From Collinsella sp. (GTDB taxonomy: Bacteria; Actinomycetota; Coriobacteriia; Coriobacteriales; Coriobacteriaceae): a DNA stretch of 6,144 nt. The translations under genes and the position numbers were made by a program. Location of the stretch: assembly GCA_031292915.1 (NCBI GenBank), contig JAUMSH010000054.1, positions 1-6,144 on the forward strand, in the 5' to 3' direction. Of the stretch, positions 1 through 5,112 are shown piece by piece (positions within the stretch are counted from its first letter, which is position 1; each line of letters begins with the position of its first letter). The notes below the pieces were generated by a model. That model searched no databases and had not been told where the DNA came from. It saw nothing but the letters and a program-made list of their open reading frames with translations.

Positions 1-282
1 TGCGGCACCGGCGATGAGCTGTCCGCCGAGGTCGCCGAGGTCGTGCGCGTCATTCGCGAGAGCGGCCTTCCCAACCGCACCACCTCGATGTTCACCGAGA
101 TCGAGGGCGACTGGGACGAGGTCATGCAGGTCGTGCGCGACGCAACCTTTGTGTTGGCGAGCAAGGGCATCCGAACCGAAGTCGTGCTCAAAGCCGATAT
201 TCGTCCCGGATTTACCGACACCATGACCGGCAAACTCGAGCGCATGGAAGCACAGATCAAAAAGCAGGAGGAAGCACGATGA
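1..282 (+). CDS. MTH1187/YkoF-type thiamine-binding protein, 5' end cut off by the window
   Basis: The reading frame is open from base 1 and stops at 280-282, giving 93 visible residues; the true start lies upstream. The visible part matches the small thiamine-binding protein family (MTH1187/YkoF type, about 95-105 residues), so only about ten N-terminal residues should be missing. Family hallmarks seen are VVRVIRESGL, then NRTTSMFTEIEGDWDEVMQ, then a second helix (VLASKGIRTEVVLKADIR) and a charged C-terminal helix rich in K, E and Q. Characterised relatives form ferredoxin-like folds that bind thiamine or its hydroxymethylpyrimidine part in the cytoplasm, often beside thiamine transport or salvage genes. 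The 4-bp ATGA overlap with thiE supports a shared operon and a role in thiamine handling. A GTG at 43 is an internal codon, not the start, because homology extends upstream of it. Family assignment is fairly sure; the exact ligand is inferred. Confidence 0.8.
   Translation, partial: CGTGDELSAEVAEVVRVIRESGLPNRTTSMFTEIEGDWDEVMQVVRDATFVLASKGIRTEVVLKADIRPGFTDTMTGKLERMEAQIKKQEEAR
266..271 (+). promoter_or_regulatory. Ribosome binding site of thiE inside the preceding gene
   Basis: AGGAGG lies 7 nt before the ATG at 279, within the last codons of the thiamine-binding protein. With the ATGA stop/start overlap it fixes the thiE start and suggests translational coupling of the two genes. Confidence 0.8.
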
Positions 283-974
283 GCATCCGCGACAACCTTG
301 ATATCTCGGCCTATCTGGTACTCGGCCCCGAAAACACGCTGGGACGTCCCGTGGGCGATGTGGTGGCCCAGGCGCTCGATGCCGGCTTTACCTGCATCCA
401 GGTGCGCTCCAAGGTGGCAAGCGCCCGCGAGATCATCGCACTGACCGGCGACGCCGCGCAGGCAATCGCACAGGCTGGCAAGACCGGTCAGGTCGCCCTG
501 TTAATCGACGACCGCCTGGACTGCGTACTCGCCGCGCGCGAGCAGGGTATTGCCGTCGATGGCGTGCATGTAGGCCAGAGCGATATTCCCGTCGAGGTCT
601 GCCGCAAACTTTTGGGCCCCGATGCCATCGTGGGCCTTTCGGCCCGCTGCGAGGAGATGCTCGAGTACGTCAAGACCGCCGACATGAGTCTGGTCGACTA
701 CCTGGGCATCGGCCCGCTCCACGAGACCGAGACCAAGCGCGACTGCGGACGCGCGGCCGACGGCTCCATCATCACTAAGAGCTTTGAGGATCTGGCCGCA
801 CTCCACGCGGCAAGTCCCGTGCCCATCGTGGTGGGCGGCGGCGTCAAGACGGCCGACCTGCCGCAGCTCAAGGCCACCGGCGTCGACGGCTTCTTTGTGG
901 TGAGCGCCGTCTGCAGTGCCGATGACCCCTACGCCGCCGCCAAGGAGCTTGTCGACACCTGGCAGCAGGCATAG
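279..974 (+). CDS. thiE: Thiamine phosphate synthase (ThiE)
   Basis: Joins hydroxymethylpyrimidine diphosphate to hydroxyethylthiazole phosphate, giving thiamine phosphate and pyrophosphate in the cytoplasm. The 231-residue length is normal for this TIM-barrel family. Signature segments appear in order: QVRSK at 41-45 (usual QxRxK), LLIDDR at 74-79, DGVHVGQSD at 94-102, GLSAR at 119-123, GIGPLHETETKRD at 143-155, GGG at 186-188 and the phosphate loop VVSA at 207-210. By alignment from memory with the Bacillus enzyme, the substrate and magnesium residues Q41, R43, K45, D78, D102, S121, T150, T152 and K153 are kept. One departure is D77, where Asn is usual (INDR becomes IDDR). The start is fixed by AGGAGG and the overlap with the preceding thiamine-binding gene, implying one operon; its promoter, and any TPP riboswitch, would be upstream of the window. 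TenI-like non-catalytic homologues usually lose several of these residues, so true ThiE is preferred. Confidence 0.9.
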   Translation: MSIRDNLDISAYLVLGPENTLGRPVGDVVAQALDAGFTCIQVRSKVASAREIIALTGDAAQAIAQAGKTGQVALLIDDRLDCVLAAREQGIAVDGVHVGQSDIPVEVCRKLLGPDAIVGLSARCEEMLEYVKTADMSLVDYLGIGPLHETETKRDCGRAADGSIITKSFEDLAALHAASPVPIVVGGGVKTADLPQLKATGVDGFFVVSAVCSADDPYAAAKELVDTWQQA

Positions 975-1017
975 GCATAAGCCGAGCAGTCGATTCGCAG
1001 CCTCATATCTTCAATAG

Positions 1018-1065
1018 CGGAAAGCGCATCCCAGTTTGGACCTCCATTCCGGGATGCGCTTTCCG
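1018..1065. terminator. Perfect 15-bp inverted repeat between convergent genes, probable bidirectional terminator
   Basis: The left arm CGGAAAGCGCATCCC (1018-1032) is exactly complementary to the right arm at 1051-1065, with an 18-nt spacer. It sits 43 bp after the thiE stop and 10 bp after the lipase stop on the other strand, the expected place for a shared terminator. The AAA/TTT pair sits within the stem and there is no long T tract after either arm, so it is not a textbook intrinsic terminator. It could instead be a dispersed intergenic palindrome. Confidence 0.6.
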
Positions 1066-1075
1066 TATGCAACCC

Positions 1076-1945
1076 CTACCCCGCTAGGTAGGCCTCCAAC
1101 GCCGGCAAAGTCGCCTCCGCATCGCGGCGACCGACCTGGTAGATGCGCTCGAGCTCATCCGGTTCGCGGCACAGCGACGGCACCTTCACCGATTCGCTCG
1201 GCCGCACCACAAAGACCTCGCCGGCGGCCTCACGACGTGCCAGGTCATCGAGCGTGGCATTGTAGACCTCATGCCGATGCTCAAGCGCTGCGACAAACTC
1301 CGGGTAGTGACGGAACACGCGCCGCAGCATGGGCATCACGCTGTTGGGCTGCTTCACAAAGCCCGCCGGCTGCGTCAACACCACCACGTTGCGGTCATAC
1401 CCCTGCGCAAACAGCCATGCGCTGGGAATAGAATCAGCCACGCCACCATCCAGGTACTTACGGCCCTCAATGACAACGGGACGCGTCGCCACGGGAATAG
1501 CAGACGACGCCCGGATCCACTCGATATCCCGCTCGTCGCCATAAGGCAGGTCATGGTAGACGGCCTTGCCCGTCTCGATATCGGTACACACGCACGTAAA
1601 CCGCATGGGGCAGGCGCGATATGTCTCCAGGTCGATGGGATCGTGCTCGATGGGCACCTCGTGATATGCAAAAACGGCATTGAACATATCGCCGGGCCGC
1701 AGCCAGCTTGCTACACCCGCATAGCGCTTGTCGGCACAATAGGCCTTGTTGTAGCGAATGGCGCGGGCGATCTGGCGCGATTTAAAATTGTAGCCAAACG
1801 CCGCGCCCGCCGAGACACCCACCATATGGTCGCAGGTCAAACCGTGCTCCATCCAAACGTCGAGCACGCCCGCCGTATACATACCGCGGTAGCCGCCTCC
1901 CTCGAGTGCCAGCCCCACCGTGCGCGTCGTATCCGGCTGTGCCAT
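1076..1945 (-). CDS. Patatin-like phospholipase, YjjU type
   Basis: Predicted cytoplasmic serine acyl hydrolase with the patatin Ser-Asp dyad; substrate unknown. With the start at 1945 it has 289 residues. The oxyanion-hole loop is EGGGYRG at 15-21, the nucleophile elbow is GVSAG at 43-47 (Ser45), and the catalytic Asp is D166 in DGG at 166-168. Between them lie segments typical of the YjjU-like branch (SRQIARAIRYNKAYCADKRY at 56-75 and TDIETGKAVYHDLPYG at 121-136). The C-terminal part from about residue 225 (YNATLDDL, then FVVRPSESV, then a final helical segment) resembles the extra domain of this branch (DUF6363-like). No signal peptide or membrane segment is visible. The frame stays open to an ATG at 2029 (317 residues), but that start lacks a Shine-Dalgarno sequence, adds 28 residues with no family match, and lies upstream of the likely promoter. 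The gene is monocistronic in view, convergent with thiE and divergent from the cyclic-di-GMP gene. Confidence 0.87.
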   Translation of the reverse strand: MAQPDTTRTVGLALEGGGYRGMYTAGVLDVWMEHGLTCDHMVGVSAGAAFGYNFKSRQIARAIRYNKAYCADKRYAGVASWLRPGDMFNAVFAYHEVPIEHDPIDLETYRACPMRFTCVCTDIETGKAVYHDLPYGDERDIEWIRASSAIPVATRPVVIEGRKYLDGGVADSIPSAWLFAQGYDRNVVVLTQPAGFVKQPNSVMPMLRRVFRHYPEFVAALEHRHEVYNATLDDLARREAAGEVFVVRPSESVKVPSLCREPDELERIYQVGRRDAEATLPALEAYLAG

Positions 1946-1953
1946 GCGACCAT

Positions 1954-1957
1954 CTCC
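1954..1957 (-). promoter_or_regulatory. Shine-Dalgarno GGAG that decides the lipase start
   Basis: On the minus strand GGAG lies 8 nt before the ATG at 1945. The upstream in-frame ATG at 2029 has no comparable site, so translation most likely begins at 1945. Confidence 0.6.
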
Positions 1958-1966
1958 GTTCCTGCG

Positions 1967-1995
1967 TTTAAAACCGGGACAAGTATACCCGTCAA
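1967..1995 (-). promoter_or_regulatory. Candidate promoter of the patatin-like lipase
   Basis: On the minus strand TTGACG (1990-1995) is followed after exactly 17 bp by TTTAAA (1967-1972), a fair sigma-70 type match that would give a leader of about 15 nt. An alternative -10, TATACT, lies at 1982-1987 with a weak -35 (CTGAGA) 17 bp upstream of it, and would give a leader of about 30 nt. Both fall between the two possible start codons and so favour the start at 1945. Confidence 0.45.
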
Positions 1996-2086
1996 CATAT
2001 ATCGTCTCAGTCGCATTTTTATCGGACATCGCATCGTCGCGCTGCCGTTTGTCGAATAATGGCCGCCCACAGCATATGCACCCATA

Positions 2087-2092
2087 TATAAT
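2087..2092 (+). promoter_or_regulatory. Candidate -10 box for the GGDEF-EAL gene
   Basis: A perfect TATAAT lies in the most AT-rich part of the divergent region. I find no convincing -35 element 16-18 bp upstream and no TGn extension, so this is only a candidate. If used, transcription would begin at about 2099, giving a leader of roughly 170 nt that starts with the hairpin at 2098-2132. A second weaker -10, TATACT, lies at 2107-2112. Confidence 0.3.
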
Positions 2093-2097
2093 TGTGT

Positions 2098-2132
2098 GCT
2101 GTTGTTTATACTACGCAGTAGTTATCAACAGC
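2098..2132. repeat. Imperfect dyad or hairpin in the divergent region
   Basis: The outer arms GCTGTTG (2098-2104) and CAACAGC (2126-2132) pair perfectly. The inner arms ACTAC (2110-2114) and GTAGT (2118-2122) pair around a GCA loop, and a small asymmetric internal loop lies between. It may be a repressor operator covering the promoter region or an RNA stem-loop at the 5' end of the GGDEF-EAL transcript. The sequence alone cannot decide. Confidence 0.45.
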
Positions 2133-2267
2133 GAACATTAGCCGGTAAAGTAACCCAACAACGCAGCAAGGCGGGGCCTGGATGCACGCAAAGCGCCGAA
2201 CAACAACGCGTGTGCACAACGAGCTCGCCCGACGCAATCCGCCCGACCTCAGAAAGCCGCTTACGAC

Positions 2268-4985
2268 ATGGATACTGTCAGCAATTACACCGAAACGCTC
2301 GAAAAGACCGTTCGCGACCTTCTCGAGCGTCAGGATGATCTGATTAGGACCGCCTTTACCGACCAGCTTACCGGACTTGGCAACCGCGGCGGCTTTGCTC
2401 GCTCCTTAGAGGAAATCTGGGAGCAGGAACTGCCCGTGACCATGGCGTTTATCGACATCGATAACCTTAAGCACTGCAACGACATCTTTGGGCATGACGA
2501 GGGCAACCGCTATATCTTGCAGGTAAGCCTCTATCTCAAGCTGTATATGAAGGTGGACGAGGCGGCGTTTCGCATAGGCGGCGACGAGTTTGCCATCCTG
2601 TCTACGGTTGCGACCGAGGACGACCTCGCCGAACGTCTGGAACACTGCCGAACGGTCCTGCTCAAAAACAACGATTCCGAGATGCCTCACTCGTTTAGCT
2701 ACGGAGTGTCACATGCCGACCCCGCCTTGGGCGAGGCCCCCAATCGCATGACACTCGATGCCGACCATCGCATGTACGACTACAAGCTACGTCATGCCGT
2801 ACACCTTGATCGGCGCAATATCTCGCAAGTCCACACCGACGACTTCGAAATAAGCGATCGCATTTTCGACGCCTTTTCGATGCTCAACGAGGGCCGCTAT
2901 TTCTTTATCGAGAACTTGGACAAACATCGCACCCTTTGGTCGCAAGGCGCCTTGCGCGATCTTGGCCTTCCCTCGGAGCACATAGACAACTGTCGCGATT
3001 ACTGGAAAACGCGCGTGCATCCCGATGACCTTGAGGCCTACATCAACGACATCGACCAGGTCTATAACGGCACCAAGCACCGTCGCGTCATGCAGTATCG
3101 TGTGCGCAATGCCGTCGGCGACTACGTCCTCTGCCGTGCTCGCGGGTTTCGCATCGACGGCGACGAAAATGTCCCCTCGCTCTATGTCGGCGAGCTCGTC
3201 AACCACTCACTTGCCGAAACCGTCGACGCCGCGACAGGCCTCGGCACCCAGCGCATGTTGGTCAATGCCATCGACGCCTGTCGTTGCGACCGTTGCGAGA
3301 CGGGCCTTATAGCGGTGCGCGTTCGTGGCACGACAAAGCTCAACGAGCTCTACGGAGCCGAGGCTGTCGACAACATGCTCGCCGAATACGCAGGCCGCAT
3401 GCTGTCGATCACCCGCGGCAGGAGCAGGGTCTACCGTTCACGTAGCGTCCAGTTCGTCGTGCTCAGCAACGACCTGGACCACGAGGCATTCGAGCAACTA
3501 ACCCACCACCTTAAAGAGGCTGTTTTCGCTCCTGTGCAAATCGCAGGCGACACCATTGCTCCCGTCTGTCTTGTCGTCCCGACCTTTTACGAACGCCTGG
3601 ACTCCCAAGCATCGACCGTTTTGGGCGAACTCGATCGTCGCCTTCGCACGGCCGGCGGACTTGTTCCCAACGACAGTCTGCCCATACCCGAGATGGAACG
3701 CAAAGGCGCCGTCGCCGAGCACCTCGATATGCTCACAGGCCTCTACCGCCCCAGCGAGTTTATGCGCCGTGCCAATGCCTTCATCAAGGCAAGGCGCGAC
3801 GGCGCTTGGTGTATCGCCACCGTCGACATGGGCCACATGCGCCTATTTAACGAATGGTATGGACAGACCGAAGGCGACCGTATGCTTGCCGATGTGGGCA
3901 CGGTGCTCAAGGATATCGAGAACGCCGACATGGGTGTCGCGGGATACTGGGGGCAAGACGACTTTTGTCTGCTCATACCCTTTGAGCACGATTTCGTTCA
4001 CCGAGTCTATGCGCGCGTGCGCGAGGCTGTAGCCAAGCACGACGACGGCGTAGGCTTTTGGCCGTCCATGGGCGTATGCCCCATCGACGCTAGCGAGGAA
4101 ATCACCATCGATGCCCAGGCCAAGGCCATGTTTACCAATCGACGCGCCAAAAACGACTTCAAGGAGCGCATTGCTATTTTCCGCCCCGAGGAATATGAGC
4201 ACGAGATTGCGTTCCACCGCACGCTGACCGAGTTCCAATACGCGCTCTCAAACGGCCGTATCACGTACTACCTGCAGCCCCAGGTCGATATGGAAACCGG
4301 CGAGATTATTGGCGCCGAAGCACTCACCCGCTGGATTGACAAGGACGGCTCTCTCATTTCGCCCGCAACGTTTATCCCCGCACTCGAGGATAGCGGCTTT
4401 GTGGTGACGCTCGACAAGTACATTTGGCAGGGTGTCGCCTCATGGCTGCGCGAGCGCATCGATCGAGGACTTCGTGTGGTTCCGGTTTCGCTTAATGTGT
4501 CGCGCGTGGATATCCTTGCCTGCGACGTTGCCGAACATATGGGGGCGCTTGCCGCCCAATACAACCTACCGCCCGAGCTCATGCGTATCGAGATCACCGA
4601 GACGGCTTATACGGGAGAGTCCGAGGCCGTGGACAAACTGACGGCCGACCTGCACACCCGCGGCTTCTCGACCTATATGGACGATTTTGGCACCGGTCAG
4701 TCCACGCTCGCGATGCTCAAGAACGTCAACGTCGACGTCATCAAGCTCGACCGCGCCTTTGTACCCACCGACCGCGATCAAGGCCGCAGCACGCAAATCA
4801 TTTCATCGATGCTCGAAATGGCGCAGTCGCTCCATCTGCCCGTCGAGGTCGAAGGCGTCGAGACAAATGAGCAGGCGAACATGCTACGACAAATGGGCGC
4901 CCGCTACGCTCAGGGCTTCCTCTACTACCGCCCCATGCCGGCGAAGGATTTTGAGGCATTGCTCGATGGCGGCAATAACAACTGA
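2268..4985 (+). CDS. Multi-domain cyclic-di-GMP enzyme: GGDEF - PAS-like - degenerate GGDEF x2 - EAL
   Basis: A predicted soluble 905-residue cytoplasmic protein that makes and/or degrades cyclic-di-GMP; no signal peptide or membrane segment is visible. After a short helix (1-28) comes a canonical GGDEF domain (about 29-180) with DQLTGLGNR at 32-40, DIDNLKHCND at 63-72 and RIGGDEF at 102-108. No RxxD inhibitory site precedes the motif. A PAS-like domain spans about 196-310 (WKTRVHPDD at 246-254, MQYRV at 275-279). A second GGDEF fold (about 321-463) has RSVQF (392-396) in place of GGDEF. A third (about 487-640) has GQDDF at 562-566. The EAL domain (about 651-900) keeps the expected phosphodiesterase residues: E684 in EALTRW, N743, E775 and E778 in EITET, D805-D806 in DDFGTG, K827, E862 and Q882. 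It is therefore likely bifunctional, or a phosphodiesterase controlled by its other domains. ATG 2268 is the only reasonable start despite a weak SD. A paralogue lies downstream on the same strand. Confidence 0.92.
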   Translation: MDTVSNYTETLEKTVRDLLERQDDLIRTAFTDQLTGLGNRGGFARSLEEIWEQELPVTMAFIDIDNLKHCNDIFGHDEGNRYILQVSLYLKLYMKVDEAAFRIGGDEFAILSTVATEDDLAERLEHCRTVLLKNNDSEMPHSFSYGVSHADPALGEAPNRMTLDADHRMYDYKLRHAVHLDRRNISQVHTDDFEISDRIFDAFSMLNEGRYFFIENLDKHRTLWSQGALRDLGLPSEHIDNCRDYWKTRVHPDDLEAYINDIDQVYNGTKHRRVMQYRVRNAVGDYVLCRARGFRIDGDENVPSLYVGELVNHSLAETVDAATGLGTQRMLVNAIDACRCDRCETGLIAVRVRGTTKLNELYGAEAVDNMLAEYAGRMLSITRGRSRVYRSRSVQFVVLSNDLDHEAFEQLTHHLKEAVFAPVQIAGDTIAPVCLVVPTFYERLDSQASTVLGELDRRLRTAGGLVPNDSLPIPEMERKGAVAEHLDMLTGLYRPSEFMRRANAFIKARRDGAWCIATVDMGHMRLFNEWYGQTEGDRMLADVGTVLKDIENADMGVAGYWGQDDFCLLIPFEHDFVHRVYARVREAVAKHDDGVGFWPSMGVCPIDASEEITIDAQAKAMFTNRRAKNDFKERIAIFRPEEYEHEIAFHRTLTEFQYALSNGRITYYLQPQVDMETGEIIGAEALTRWIDKDGSLISPATFIPALEDSGFVVTLDKYIWQGVASWLRERIDRGLRVVPVSLNVSRVDILACDVAEHMGALAAQYNLPPELMRIEITETAYTGESEAVDKLTADLHTRGFSTYMDDFGTGQSTLAMLKNVNVDVIKLDRAFVPTDRDQGRSTQIISSMLEMAQSLHLPVEVEGVETNEQANMLRQMGARYAQGFLYYRPMPAKDFEALLDGGNNN

Positions 4986-5043
4986 TACGCTCGCGCGCAA
5001 AACGCCACCGCCGAAGGGGGAATTTGCCTCCATTAGCTAACTT

Positions 5044-5074
5044 ATATCCCCAATTCAAACCGAATTGGGGATAT
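5044..5074. repeat. Perfect 13-bp palindrome between the two cyclic-di-GMP genes
   Basis: ATATCCCCAATTC (5044-5056) is exactly complementary to the arm at 5062-5074 around a 5-nt loop (AAACC). It lies 59 bp after the stop of the first gene and 38 bp before the start of the second. It could be a terminator stem for the first gene, but no T run follows it. Its right arm overlaps a TATGAT that could be the -10 of the second gene, so an operator role is also possible. Confidence 0.6.
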
Positions 5075-5077
5075 GAT
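5072..5077 (+). promoter_or_regulatory. Candidate -10 box for the second GGDEF gene
   Basis: TATGAT differs from the consensus by one base and would place the transcript start at about 5084, just ahead of a strong ribosome binding site. No good -35 hexamer is seen 16-18 bp upstream, where the palindrome lies, so the promoter may need an activator or may not be real. Confidence 0.3.
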
Positions 5078-5096
5078 ACAAACCATTGTTCCGCCC

Positions 5097-5104
5097 AAGG
5101 AGGT
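5097..5104 (+). promoter_or_regulatory. Strong ribosome binding site of the second GGDEF gene
   Basis: AAGGAGGT lies 8 nt before the ATG at 5113 and is a full match to the anti-SD core. It fixes the start and contrasts with the weak SD of the paralogue at 2268, suggesting different translation rates. Confidence 0.8.
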
Positions 5105-5112
5105 TATCCATC

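Larger units (their letters stand above)
1946..2267. other. Divergent intergenic region without a supported gene
   Basis: This 322-bp stretch separates the lipase from the cyclic-di-GMP gene. It contains the lipase promoter near one end and an AT-rich core at about 2080-2130 with a perfect TATAAT and an imperfect hairpin. A GC-richer part of about 135 bp follows, up to the ATG at 2268. Frames crossing it give no family resemblance. The frame of the downstream gene is open back to a TAA at 2151-2153 but offers no ATG, GTG or TTG, so the gene cannot easily start earlier. The SD before 2268 is poor (at best AGAAAG at 2251-2256). Confidence 0.6.

Noticed and set aside
1271..2059. Long plus-strand open frame (262 codons) opposite the lipase
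   Set aside because: It lies antisense to a gene with clear patatin motifs, has no SD and no recognisable domain. It is explained by codon bias of the real gene.
2122..2130. TTATCAACA resembling a DnaA box
   Set aside because: One mismatch from TTATCCACA, single copy, part of the dyad, and no origin-like context (no dnaA, dnaN or cluster of boxes).
2187..2195. Resemblance to a cyclic-di-GMP-I (GEMM) riboswitch upstream of a cyclic-di-GMP gene: ACGCAAAGC-like word near 2186-2194
   Set aside because: Only this one short word matches. The GGCAAA element, the GAAA tetraloop stem and the GGTAGCGGGG second half are not found around it. A cmscan hit to the GEMM family would be needed to revive it.
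2211..2227. Short palindromes TGTGCACA and CGAGCTCG
   Set aside because: Eight-base palindromes are common by chance and show no spacing or repeat that suggests a site.
2096..2338. Plus-strand frame of 80 codons across the leader into the GGDEF gene
   Set aside because: It overlaps the clearly coding frame from 2268, has no SD and no family resemblance.
2787..4238. Several minus-strand open frames of 76-139 codons opposite the GGDEF-EAL gene
   Set aside because: They mirror the high-GC codon pattern of the true gene, lack ribosome binding sites and show no family motifs.
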